DNA of 64,000 bases, from assembly GCF_020400725.1 (NCBI RefSeq), contig NZ_JAINVG010000030.1:22172-86171 (forward strand), in the 5' to 3' direction. The notes under the pieces were generated by a model. The model did not search any database. It was not told the DNA's origin and saw only the letters and a program-made list of their open reading frames with translations. Of the stretch, positions 16,144 through 23,937 are shown in pieces. Origin of the DNA: Streptomyces sp. NK15101 (lineage in GTDB: Bacteria; Actinomycetota; Actinomycetes; Streptomycetales; Streptomycetaceae). Position 1 is the stretch's first letter. Each line of letters opens with the position of its first letter. The translations under genes were made by a program, and so were the position numbers.

Positions 16144-17913
16144 TCAGGCGAACCGGGCGATCGGGTTCACCAGGTCGCCGACCAGCTGGAGGGCCGCCGA
16201 CGGGTCCGCCAGGTCGACCATCTGCCGGTTGTTGCGGAGCTGGAGGCGGTTGAGGGCGGAGAGGGCGAAGGTCTCCGCGAACATGTCGTACCGCGCGAAC
16301 CTCTCCGCCAGTTCCGGCTTCGACTCCTGGTAGTCGCGCACGCACTCCGCGACCGTCCGCCAGAAGCCGTCCTCGTCCAGGACGCCCTCCGCCGCCAGGG
16401 TCGCGCCCAGGAAGCGGAAGAAGCAGTCGAAGACGTCCGTGAAGACCGAGAGGAGCTTCATGTCCTCCGGGACCTCGGCGCGGACGCGCTCCACCGCCGG
16501 CGGGAGGACCGCCGTCGGGTCCATGACGCAGATCTCCTCGGCGATGTCCTTGAAGACCGCCCGGGCGACCGCGCCCCGCTCGTCCAGGACGAGGATCACG
16601 TTCTCGCCGTGCGGCATGTAGACCAGGTCGTACGCGTAGAAGCAGTGCAGGACCGGGAGGAGGTACGCGTCCAGGTACCCCCGCAGCCATGCCGTCGGCT
16701 CCAGGCCCGACTCCTTGATCAGCGCGCCCGCGAAGGACGCGCCCGCGCGGTCCAGGTGCAGGAGGGAGGCCATCGTCGCCAGGCGCTCGCCCTCGGCGAG
16801 GGCCGGCACCGGGGACTCGCGCCAGAGCGCGGCCAGCATCTTGCGGTAGGGGGAGTAGCGGTCGGTGGCGGCCTCGTACTCCAGGTGCCGGTAGCCGACC
16901 GCCGCCCGCTCGCGGATGATCGAGAACCGGGCCGACCTGAGCGTGGCGTCCGCCTCGATCAGACCGTGCAGCCAGTCGTTGATCGCCGGCGTGGCCTCCA
17001 TGTACGCCGCCGACAGGCCCCGCATGAAGCCCATGTTGAGGACGGACAGGGCCGTCTTCACGTAGTGCTTGGCCGGGTCGGAGGTGTTGAAGAAGGTACG
17101 GATCGACTGCTGCGCCAGGTAGGCGTCGTCGCCCTCGCCCAGGTACACCAGGCGCTGCTGGGCGACCTCGGCGGCGAAGGTGACGGACAGCTTGTTCCAC
17201 CACTGCCAGGGGTGGGCCGGCACGAGGAGGTAGTCGGCGAGGTCGAGACCGCGCTCGGCGAGGGTCGCGGCGAAGCCGTCCACCGTCGCGTCGCCCAGTT
17301 CGGCGCGGATGAACGCCTCGTACTCGATGCCCGTCCCGGCCGTGAAGGTGGCCCGGTCGCGGTGGGCCGCGAGCCAGATCAGGTGGATCTCGCTCGCCGC
17401 CTCGGGGGCGTAGGCCCGGTACTCGTCGACGCCGAAGCCCAGCCGGCCGTTGTTGGCGACGAAGCAGGGGTGGCCCTCGGTCATCCCGGTCTCGATCGCC
17501 TGGAAGCCGGCGCGGGCCAGTTCGGCGGAGGTCACGGGCGGCTTGGTCGCCTTGTAGGCCGTGCCGGCCAGGGTGGAGGAGATCTCCTCCAGGTAGACCG
17601 GCAGGATCTCGTCGCTCAGGCCGAGGGAGCCGCGCAGCTCGGTGACGAACTGGAGGGCGTCCAGCGGGAGCTGCTCGTCGCCGCGGTGGCGGCTGATCGA
17701 ATCCGGGTAGACCTGCCAGTGGTCCAGCGCGAAGCGGTCGGCGGTGAAGCGGTACTCGGTCGTGCCGTCGTCGCTGAGGACCTGGTAGCGGCTCTCGCCC
17801 AGCTCCTTGGGGTCCAGCAGCCGCTCGTGGGCGAACTCGGCGAGGCCCTTGCGGATCAGGGCGCGGTTGGCGGCGGCCCAGCGCTCGGGGGTGAGGTGTG
17901 CGACGGGGTTCAC
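16144..17913 (-). CDS. desD: Desferrioxamine synthetase DesD (NIS synthetase)
   Basis: 589 residues, IucA/IucC family. Uses ATP to condense and cyclise N-hydroxy-N-succinyl-cadaverine units into desferrioxamine E, or forms the B type with an acylated unit. Conserved segments: EGHPCFVANNGRLGFG near the adenylate site, LLVPAHPWQWWNKL, TFFNTSDPAKHYVKTAL, and MPHGENVILVLD. The GTG start overlaps the desC stop by four bases, so desCD is translationally coupled. Last gene of the des operon and bounded by a strong terminator. Confidence 0.97.
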   Translation of the reverse strand: MNPVAHLTPERWAAANRALIRKGLAEFAHERLLDPKELGESRYQVLSDDGTTEYRFTADRFALDHWQVYPDSISRHRGDEQLPLDALQFVTELRGSLGLSDEILPVYLEEISSTLAGTAYKATKPPVTSAELARAGFQAIETGMTEGHPCFVANNGRLGFGVDEYRAYAPEAASEIHLIWLAAHRDRATFTAGTGIEYEAFIRAELGDATVDGFAATLAERGLDLADYLLVPAHPWQWWNKLSVTFAAEVAQQRLVYLGEGDDAYLAQQSIRTFFNTSDPAKHYVKTALSVLNMGFMRGLSAAYMEATPAINDWLHGLIEADATLRSARFSIIRERAAVGYRHLEYEAATDRYSPYRKMLAALWRESPVPALAEGERLATMASLLHLDRAGASFAGALIKESGLEPTAWLRGYLDAYLLPVLHCFYAYDLVYMPHGENVILVLDERGAVARAVFKDIAEEICVMDPTAVLPPAVERVRAEVPEDMKLLSVFTDVFDCFFRFLGATLAAEGVLDEDGFWRTVAECVRDYQESKPELAERFARYDMFAETFALSALNRLQLRNNRQMVDLADPSAALQLVGDLVNPIARFA

Positions 17914-18464
17914 GCGGCGGCTCCGACGGCGGTCTCGAACTGGGCGCGGGTGCAGAAGCTCAGCAGGGCCTTCTTCTCGGGCTTCTGGATCTCGCGCTCG
18001 GGCACGAAGCCGACGGCCTCGTTGAGGGCGTGGACGGCCTTGTTGCGGACGTCGGGCTCGACGACCACGCGGGCGGTCGCCGGGTCGGAGAACAGCTCGG
18101 TCATCACGGCCGTGATCACGGTCCGGGTGAAGCCGTGCACGGGGGTGTCGGTGGGCGCGACGAGGAAGTGCATGCCGACGTCGCCGGGCCGCGGCTCGTA
18201 GAGCCCGACCAGTTCGACCCGCGAGGGGTCGTACCGCTCCATGAGGAAGGCGGGCTCGCCGTCGACGAGGCCGATGAAGGCGTCGTGGTGCGGGTTCGCG
18301 GCGATCGCCATGTACTCCCGCTCGACGTCCTGGAGCTTCGCGTCCTGCATCATCCAGAAGGCGGCCTTGGGGTGGGTGACCCAGGGGTGGATCAACTCGG
18401 CGTCCTTCAGGGGGTCGAGGGGGCGTATCTGGACGCCACCCGGGGACGTAGTGGTGCGGGACAT
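17910..18464 (-). CDS. desC: Desferrioxamine acyltransferase DesC (GNAT family)
   Basis: 184 residues from the ATG at 18462-18464 (CGAAGGAAG upstream). Transfers a succinyl, acetyl or longer acyl group from CoA to N-hydroxycadaverine. The GNAT fold resembles IucB-type siderophore acyltransferases: WMMQDAKLQDVEREYM, PAFLMERYDPSRVELVGLY, GDVGMHFLVAP, then RVVVEPDVRNKAVHALNEAV as the CoA-binding region. In other Streptomyces it directly follows desB; here an inserted element separates them, so its transcription source is in doubt. Confidence 0.95.
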   Translation of the reverse strand: MSRTTTSPGGVQIRPLDPLKDAELIHPWVTHPKAAFWMMQDAKLQDVEREYMAIAANPHHDAFIGLVDGEPAFLMERYDPSRVELVGLYEPRPGDVGMHFLVAPTDTPVHGFTRTVITAVMTELFSDPATARVVVEPDVRNKAVHALNEAVGFVPEREIQKPEKKALLSFCTRAQFETAVGAAA

Positions 18465-18540
18465 GCGATCTTCCTTCGAGGGCGGGCCGAATCCGGGCCT
18501 GGGTGAGGACGGGAAACCAAAGGGCGGACGAGCGCCACGG

Positions 18541-19877
18541 GGATCGTGTCGCACATGCGTCCCATGGTGTCCGAGGCTTGAAGTCGTTTCGGTTTGGGTG
18601 CCAGCCTGGGACGTATGGCGCAGGGGGTGGTGAAGCGGGCGTTCAAGTACCGCTTCTTTCCGACCGACGAGCAGGCGGCGCTGCTCACGCGCACTTTCGG
18701 CTGCGTCCGGAAGGTCTACAACCTTGCCCTGGCAGAACGCGACCGGATGTGGCGTGACGAGCGGAGGCGGCTGAGGTACGGCGACACTTCGGCCCTGCTG
18801 ACGCAATGGAAGCGAACCGAGGAGTGCGCGTGTCTCCAAGAGGTGTCCTGCGTCCCGCTGCAACAAGCGTTGCGTCACCTGCAGGCCGCGTTCACCGGCT
18901 TCTTCGACAAGCGGTCGAAGTACCCGCGATTCAAATCGAAGAAGCGTTCGCGGGCTTCTGCCGAGTACACCCGCTCGGCGTTCGTGTACAGCGACGGTCG
19001 GTTGTCGTTGGCGAAGATGGCCGAGCCGCTGGACATCGTCTGGTCGCGGCCCCTTCCTACCGGGGCGGAGCCCTCGACAGTGACCGTCTCCCGGGACGGA
19101 GCCGGCCGCTGGTTCGTGTCGTTGCTCTGTGAAGATGCTTCGGTGGGTGCTCTGGCCGTCGTGGACACGGCGGTCGGCATCGACATGGGGCTCTCCTCGC
19201 TTCTCACCCTCACGCACGCGGTCCCGGGCCTGACCGACGAACAGGGAAAGGTGTCCGACCCGCGGTATGCGGAGCGAGACAGAGAACGGCTGGCCAAGGT
19301 TCAGCGTCGGCTTGCGAAGAAGACCGTGGGGTCGAAGAACCACGCCAAGGCGGCTCGCCGTGTCGCACGGGTTCATGCTCGGATCACTGATCGGAGGCGT
19401 GACTTCCTGCACCGACTGACCACCCGACTCGTTCGTGAGAATCAAACGATCGTGATCGAGGATCTGGCGGTACGGAGCATGGTGCGGAACCACTCGCTCG
19501 CACGGGCGATCTCCGACACCTCCTGGGCGGAGCTCCGCAGGCTTCTGGAGTACAAGTGCCAGTGGTACGGGCGGGTGCTGGTTGTCGTCGACCGATGGCA
19601 CCCGAGCAGCAAGATCCGTTCGGCCTGCGGCACGACGAAAGCGCATCTCGCACTGAACGAACGCACCTTCCGGTGTGACAATCCCGCGTGTGGCCTGGTC
19701 CTGGACCGGGCCGTGAACGCGGCTCGCAACATCCTGGCCGCCGGGCTGGCGGTGACAGTCTGTGGAGACAGTGGAAGACCTCAACGGAACTCTCCGGGCG
19801 GGCAGCGGTCGACGAAACAGAAAACCCAGTCAGTGATGGCGGGAGTCCCGGGCCCCGCGAGGCCCGGGGAAGGTCAA
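18541..19877 (+). mobile_element. IS200/IS605-type tnpB-only element inserted between desB and desC
   Basis: The left end is not resolved; it lies between 18465 and 18615 and 18541 is nominal. The right end is marked by a hairpin at 19847-19868 followed by GGAAGGTCAA, a layout typical of IS605-group right ends, placing the boundary at about 19869-19877. There is no tnpA, so the element is non-autonomous. It lies opposite to the des genes. Codon use in tnpB is looser than in its neighbours (more A/T at third positions). No target duplication is expected for this group and none was seen. Confidence 0.8.
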
Positions 19878-19919
19878 ACGGCGAACTCCTGGAACGCGAT
19901 GGTCTTCTCTACGGGGTAG
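18615..19919 (+). CDS. tnpB: TnpB, RNA-guided nuclease family, probably catalytically dead
   Basis: 434 residues from the ATG at 18615 (an upstream TTG is possible). N-terminal part KRAFKYRFFPTDEQAALL and CVRKVYNLAL is typical of TnpB. RuvC-I Asp (AVGIDMGLSS) and RuvC-II Glu (TIVIEDLAV) are present. In RuvC-III the usual DRDxNAA reads DRAVNAARN (GCC where GAC is expected), removing the third catalytic Asp. The first zinc-knuckle Cys is also lost (KIRSACG for KTCSACG); the second pair is CDNPAC. The last 15 codons or so read beyond the right end into antisense desB, overlapping it by 46 bp. It may be a decaying transposon gene or an adapted RNA-guided binding protein. Confidence 0.9.
   Translation: MAQGVVKRAFKYRFFPTDEQAALLTRTFGCVRKVYNLALAERDRMWRDERRRLRYGDTSALLTQWKRTEECACLQEVSCVPLQQALRHLQAAFTGFFDKRSKYPRFKSKKRSRASAEYTRSAFVYSDGRLSLAKMAEPLDIVWSRPLPTGAEPSTVTVSRDGAGRWFVSLLCEDASVGALAVVDTAVGIDMGLSSLLTLTHAVPGLTDEQGKVSDPRYAERDRERLAKVQRRLAKKTVGSKNHAKAARRVARVHARITDRRRDFLHRLTTRLVRENQTIVIEDLAVRSMVRNHSLARAISDTSWAELRRLLEYKCQWYGRVLVVVDRWHPSSKIRSACGTTKAHLALNERTFRCDNPACGLVLDRAVNAARNILAAGLAVTVCGDSGRPQRNSPGGQRSTKQKTQSVMAGVPGPARPGEGQTANSWNAMVFSTG
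19847..19877 (+). ncRNA. Right-end hairpin, expected 3' part of the TnpB omega RNA
   Basis: 8-bp stem CCCGGGCC/GGCCCGGG (19847-19854, 19861-19868) with loop CCGCGA, then GGAAGGTCAA. In known TnpB elements the guide RNA ends at this border and the next 16-20 nt act as guide; here that would be ACGGCGAACTCCTGGAACGC (19878-19897), which is antisense to the last desB codons. Existence of the RNA is inference. In the desB direction the hairpin could also act as an attenuator. Confidence 0.45.
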
Positions 19920-21148
19920 TACTCGGAACCCAGCATCTCCCCGATGATGTACGCGTTGCGGTACGGGCCCATGCCCAGGTCCGGCGAGGTGATCGAGTGG
20001 GTGTGCACGCCGGCGTTCTGGAGGAAGATCCCGCGGCCGGTGGTGTCGATCGCGTAGTTGCGGGCCACGTCGAAGCGGCCCCGGCCGTCGAAGCGGAGAC
20101 GGTCCTCGACCGGCTTCAGGAAGGCCGGGACGGCGTACTTGTAGCCCGTGGCGAGGATCAGGCCCTCGGTCTCGACGGTGAAGTCCTTCTCCTGCTCCTC
20201 CTGGCGGAAGCCGAGCGTGTACGTGCCCGTCGCGGAGTCGTACGCGGCCGTGCGCAGGGCCGAGTTGGTGAGCAGGCGGGTGGGGACCGGACCGTCCAGG
20301 TTCTTCTGGTAGAGCAGGTCGAAGATGGCGTCGATCAGTTCGCCGTCGATGCCCTTGAAGAGGCCCTTCTGCTGGGTCTCCAGGCGGTAGCGGGTCTGTT
20401 CGGGCAGCGCGTGGAAGTAGTCCACGTACTCCGGGGAGGTCATCTCCAGGGTGAGCTTGGTGTATTCGAGGGGGAAGAAGCGGGGGGAGCGGGTCACCCA
20501 GTTCAGCCGGTAGCCGTGGGTGTCGATCTCGCTCAGGAGGTCGTGGTAGATCTCCGCCGCGCTCTGGCCGCTGCCGACCAGGGTGATCGACTTCTTCTTC
20601 TGGAGCTCCTCCTTGTGCGGGAGGTAGCGCGAGTTGTGGATCAGGTCGCCGCCGAGGCCTTCGCAGGTCTCCGGGACGTACGGCGGGGTGCCGGTGCCGA
20701 GGACGAGCCGGGGCGAGCGGAACGTCTCTCCGGACTCGGTGGTCACCACGTACAGCTCGGCGGTCTCGTCGTACGAGACCGAGGCGACGGTCGTCGAGAA
20801 GCGGATCGAGGTGAGTCTCCCGGCGGCCCAGCGGCAGTAGTCGTTGTACTCGGTGCGCAGGGGGTAGAAGTTCTCGCGGATGTAGAAGGAGTAGAGCCGG
20901 CCCTTCTCCTTCAGGTAGTTCAGGAAGGAGTACGGCGAGGTCGGGTCCGCGAGGGTGACCAGGTCCGACATGAAGGGGGTCTGGAGGTGGGCGCCGTCGA
21001 GGAACATCCCCGAGTGCCACTCGAAGTCCGGCTTGGACTCCAGGAAGACGCCGTTCAGCTCGGTGATCGGCTCGGTCAGGCAGGCGAGCCCGAGGTTGAA
21101 CGGACCGAGCCCGATGCCGATGAAGTCGTGGATCTCAGGCGTGGACAA
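19874..21148 (-). CDS. desB: Cadaverine N-monooxygenase DesB
   Basis: 424 residues. FAD- and NADPH-dependent N-hydroxylase of the lysine/ornithine monooxygenase family, converting cadaverine to N-hydroxycadaverine. FAD site GIGLGPFNLGLA, NADPH site VGSGQSAAEIYHDLL, and the family motif LILATGYKY are present. The start is TTG (21146-21148) preceded by GGGAGAG at six bases, overlapping the desA 3' end by 14 bp. The stop TGA (19874-19876) lies at the right end of the tnpB element, so the last codon or stop may have been shaped by the insertion. Confidence 0.96.
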   Translation of the reverse strand: MSTPEIHDFIGIGLGPFNLGLACLTEPITELNGVFLESKPDFEWHSGMFLDGAHLQTPFMSDLVTLADPTSPYSFLNYLKEKGRLYSFYIRENFYPLRTEYNDYCRWAAGRLTSIRFSTTVASVSYDETAELYVVTTESGETFRSPRLVLGTGTPPYVPETCEGLGGDLIHNSRYLPHKEELQKKKSITLVGSGQSAAEIYHDLLSEIDTHGYRLNWVTRSPRFFPLEYTKLTLEMTSPEYVDYFHALPEQTRYRLETQQKGLFKGIDGELIDAIFDLLYQKNLDGPVPTRLLTNSALRTAAYDSATGTYTLGFRQEEQEKDFTVETEGLILATGYKYAVPAFLKPVEDRLRFDGRGRFDVARNYAIDTTGRGIFLQNAGVHTHSITSPDLGMGPYRNAYIIGEMLGSEYYPVEKTIAFQEFAV

Positions 21149-22613
21149 GGTTCTCTCCCAGGTACTGCTCGGCGTGGCCGGCTATCAGATCGAGGACGGC
21201 GGCGATGTCGGCCGCGGTGGTCTCGGGGTTGAGCAAGGTGAACTTGAGGTACTGGCGGCCGTCGACCTTGGTGCCGGCGACGACGGCCTCGCCGGAGGCG
21301 AACAGCGCCTTGCGGGCGTGGAGGTTGGCCCGGTCGATCTCGGTGGGGGAGGTCACGGCCTCGGGGATGTAGCGGTAGACGAGGGTGGAGAGCTGCGGCT
21401 CGACCACGACGTCGTAGCGCGGGTCGGCGGCGAGCAGCCCGAAGCCCTCCCGGGCGAGGTCGCAGACCTCGTCGAAGAGCTCGCCGATGCCGTCGGCGCC
21501 CATCACGCGCAGGGTCATCCAGAGCTTGAGCGCGTCGAAGCGGCGGGTGGTCTGGAGGGACTTGTCGACCTGGTTGGGGATCTGCTCGGCGAGCGTCGAG
21601 GGGGTCCCCCCTGCTCGAGCGGAGCCGAGAGCTTGGGGGAGCGGGTTGAGGTAGTCCGCGTGGTAGGTCGCGTGGCGCAGGGTGGCGCCGTCGCGGACCA
21701 GGACGGCGGAGGAGCTCACCGGCTGGAAGAAGGACTTGTGGAAGTCGACGGTGACCGAGTCGGCCCGCTCGATGCCGTCCAGGAGGTGACGGCGGGTCCT
21801 GGAGGCGAGCAGTCCGCAGCCGTAGGCGGCGTCGACGTGCATCCAGGCGCCGTACTCGGCGGCCAGGGCGGCGATCTCGGGCAGCGGGTCGATGGAGCCG
21901 AAGTCGGTGGTGCCGGCGGTGGCGACGATCGCCATCGGGATCAGGCCCTCGGCACGGCAGGCCTCCAGCTCGGCGGCGAGGACGACGGACTGCATGCGCT
22001 TGTTCCGGTCGACCGGGACGGAGACGACGGCGTCGCGGCCGAGCCCGAGCAGCTGGGCCGACTTCTGGACGCTGAAGTGGCTGCACTCGGAGGAGAAGAT
22101 CCGCAGTTTCGACAGGTCGGCCGTGCCGGTCTCCTCGCGGGCGAGGAGCAGGGCCTGGAGGTTGGACTGGGTGCCGCCGCTGGTGAACACGCCGTCGGCG
22201 AGCGGGCCGAGGCCGATCCGGTCGGTGGTCCAGTCGATCAGCTTCCGCTCGATGAGGGTGCCGCCGGCGCTCTGGTCCCAGGTGTCGAGGGAGGAGTTGA
22301 CCGCCGAGAGGACGGCCTCGCCGAGGACGGCGGGGATGACCACGGGGCAGTTGAGGTGCGCGAGGTAGCGGGGGTGGTGGAAGTAGACGGCGTCGCGGAG
22401 GTAGACGTCCTCCAGCTCGTCGAGGGCGGCGGAGGCGTCGCCGAGCGGCCGGTCGAGGTCGACGGCGTCGACGACGGGGGCCAGCCCGGCGGGCGTCACG
22501 CCGGTGAACGGGCCGCGCGTCGAGGCGAGTTTCCTCGCCACCCGCTCCACTCCTTCGGTGACGGAGCGCCGATAGCTCTCCGCCGTCGTGTCGTTGAGCA
22601 GGTGGGAACGCAT
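21135..22613 (-). CDS. desA: Lysine decarboxylase DesA (PLP-dependent), with in-frame repeat insertion
   Basis: 492 residues; the S. coelicolor protein is about 480 from memory. Group II decarboxylase making cadaverine, first step of desferrioxamine synthesis. PLP sites: TSGGTQSNLQALL, WMHVDAAYGCGLL and Schiff-base Lys in VTVDFHKSFF. Residues 325-338 (LPQALGSARAGGTP) are encoded by a 42-bp dispersed repeat inserted in frame between YLNP and the conserved IPNQVDKSLQTTRR. Whether the enzyme tolerates this loop is unknown. First gene of the operon, under an iron box 38 bp upstream; ribosome site GGAAGGG. Confidence 0.96.
   Translation of the reverse strand: MRSHLLNDTTAESYRRSVTEGVERVARKLASTRGPFTGVTPAGLAPVVDAVDLDRPLGDASAALDELEDVYLRDAVYFHHPRYLAHLNCPVVIPAVLGEAVLSAVNSSLDTWDQSAGGTLIERKLIDWTTDRIGLGPLADGVFTSGGTQSNLQALLLAREETGTADLSKLRIFSSECSHFSVQKSAQLLGLGRDAVVSVPVDRNKRMQSVVLAAELEACRAEGLIPMAIVATAGTTDFGSIDPLPEIAALAAEYGAWMHVDAAYGCGLLASRTRRHLLDGIERADSVTVDFHKSFFQPVSSSAVLVRDGATLRHATYHADYLNPLPQALGSARAGGTPSTLAEQIPNQVDKSLQTTRRFDALKLWMTLRVMGADGIGELFDEVCDLAREGFGLLAADPRYDVVVEPQLSTLVYRYIPEAVTSPTEIDRANLHARKALFASGEAVVAGTKVDGRQYLKFTLLNPETTAADIAAVLDLIAGHAEQYLGENLVHA
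21600..21641 (-). repeat. 42-bp dispersed palindromic repeat, copy A, inside desA
   Basis: Minus-strand reading begins CTCCCCCAAGCTCTCGG and ends GCAGGGGGGACCCCC. Intergenic relatives: copy B 31298-31340, copy C about 41789-41830, copy D 50937-50978. Copy D differs from A at one base, and B at one base plus one extra G. Exactly 42 bp, so the desA frame is kept. Confidence 0.9.
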
Positions 22614-22650
22614 GTGGGGCCCTTCCGGGAGCGGACTCGGTCGGTCTTGG

Positions 22651-22669
22651 TTAGGTTAGCCTAACCTAA
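22651..22669 (-). promoter_or_regulatory. Iron box (DmdR/IdeR operator) of desABCD
   Basis: TTAGGTTAGCCTAACCTAA, a perfect 19-bp palindrome matching the DmdR1/IdeR/DtxR consensus, 38 bp before the desA ATG. With iron, DmdR1 binding represses the operon; low iron releases it. Confidence 0.95.
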
Positions 22670-22681
22670 ATTAACAGCACA

Positions 22682-22715
22682 ACGGCCCCCCAACCCGGGA
22701 GGGCTGGGGGGCCGT
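22682..22715 (-). terminator. Terminator of the siderophore reductase gene
   Basis: 15-bp stem with one mismatch (22682-22696 with 22701-22715), 4-base loop GGGA, 28 bp after the stop at 22744 and just before the desA iron box. Confidence 0.8.
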
Positions 22716-22743
22716 CGGCCCTGTGGGGGTAAAGGGAGCGGGC

Positions 22744-23595
22744 TCAGGCCGCGTCCTGTGCCGTCTCGTCCGGCACCTCGCGCAGCGCGTCCTCGGACAG
22801 GCCCTTGCGCCAGTAGCCGACGAACGTGACCCGGCGGCGGTCGAGCCCCCGCTCCCGCACGAAGTGGCGGCGCAGCGCCTTCACGGCGCCCGACTCGCCC
22901 GCGATCCAGACGTACGGCGCCCGACCGGGCAGCTCGGTGCCGGACACCGCGTCCACGGCGGACGGCGCCCCCTCCTCCCGTACGAGCCAGGTGACCGTGG
23001 CGTCCGCCTCGGTCGCGAGCTCCATCCGGTCGCCGGAGTAAGGCACTTCCAGGAACACCCGGGCGCGGGTCTCGGCCGGCAGCCACTCCAGGATCGCGGA
23101 GGCGGCGGGCAGGGCCGTCTCGTCGGCCCAGATCAGTACGGAGTCGGCGTCCTCGGGCAGCTGGAAGCGGACGCCCGTGTTCGCGGCGACCGCCGGTCCC
23201 AGGACCACCACCCGGTCGCCGGGCTCGGCGCGGCCGGCCCAGCGGCAGGCGGGGCCGCCGTCCTCGTGGAGGGCGAAGTCGATGTCTATCTCGTTCGGTT
23301 CGGTGCGCTGCTCGCGGACGGTGTACGAGCGCATCACGGCCCGCACGTCGTCCGGCATGGCCCGCCAGGCGCCCAGGATCGCGTACATGTCCGGGTCGTC
23401 CAGCGGCGGGAGGACCGGGGCCTCCTGGCCGGGGTGCGGCAGGAAGAGGGAGAGCGACTGGTCGCGGCCCCCGGCGGCGAAGCCCTTCAGGTCGTCCCCG
23501 GTGAAGGTGACGCGGACCAGGGACGGGCCGAGGCGCCGCGTCCGGTCGACCTGGAGGGAGAAGAACTGGAAGGGGGCGGTCTCGGTGTTCGTCAT
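22744..23595 (-). CDS. desF: Siderophore-interacting protein (ferric-siderophore reductase, ViuB/SIP family)
   Basis: 283 residues from the ATG at 23593-23595; an in-frame GTG 12 bp upstream is too close to the AAGAAGG site. FAD-binding beta-barrel (about 5-130; RSYTVRE flavin-binding motif, FALHEDGGPACRWA) and C-terminal SIP domain (about 135-265; LIWADETALPAASAILEWLP, VWIAGESGAVKALRRHFV). Expected to release iron from ferrioxamine by reducing Fe(III) in the cytosol. It has its own iron box. In S. coelicolor a ferrioxamine-binding lipoprotein gene, desE, accompanies it; that gene is not here. Confidence 0.9.
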   Translation of the reverse strand: MTNTETAPFQFFSLQVDRTRRLGPSLVRVTFTGDDLKGFAAGGRDQSLSLFLPHPGQEAPVLPPLDDPDMYAILGAWRAMPDDVRAVMRSYTVREQRTEPNEIDIDFALHEDGGPACRWAGRAEPGDRVVVLGPAVAANTGVRFQLPEDADSVLIWADETALPAASAILEWLPAETRARVFLEVPYSGDRMELATEADATVTWLVREEGAPSAVDAVSGTELPGRAPYVWIAGESGAVKALRRHFVRERGLDRRRVTFVGYWRKGLSEDALREVPDETAQDAA

Positions 23596-23652
23596 GGGTC
23601 GGGGCACCTTCTTGGCGTTCTCGGGGCCCTGGTCGGCCCGGACGAGCTGAAG

Positions 23653-23671
23653 GTAGGTTAGCCTAACCTCA
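23653..23671 (-). promoter_or_regulatory. Iron box upstream of the siderophore reductase
   Basis: GTAGGTTAGCCTAACCTCA; the inner 15 bp AGGTTAGCCTAACCT (23655-23669) is a perfect palindrome. It lies 58-76 bp before the reductase start, so desABCD and the reductase are probably co-regulated by DmdR1. Confidence 0.92.
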
Positions 23672-23883
23672 CTCTCGGCGGCGGGGTAGGGGCAGCGATG
23701 CCCGACGGGCCCGCCACCGAGGGCTCTCCGGTGCGGTGGTGGCCGTCCTCGGCCCGCCCGTCGGCGAGGCGGTTCGAAACGGCTGAAGACCTCACGGTGC
23801 GGCCTGCCGTGGACGGCGCGCGCGTGGCCGTGGACGGCGCGGGGCCGAGGACGGCATGCGCGCCGTCATGGAGGGCACGCGCG

Positions 23884-23919
23884 AGCGCCCGCCGCACCGG
23901 ACCCGGTGCGGCGGGCGCT
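23884..23919 (-). terminator. Terminator of the leucine-degradation operon
   Basis: Perfect 17-bp inverted repeat (23884-23900 with 23903-23919) beginning 18 bp after the acdH stop. The remaining 23672-23883 stretch shows no recognisable gene. Confidence 0.85.
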
Positions 23920-23937
23920 TCACGGCGCCGCCGGGGC

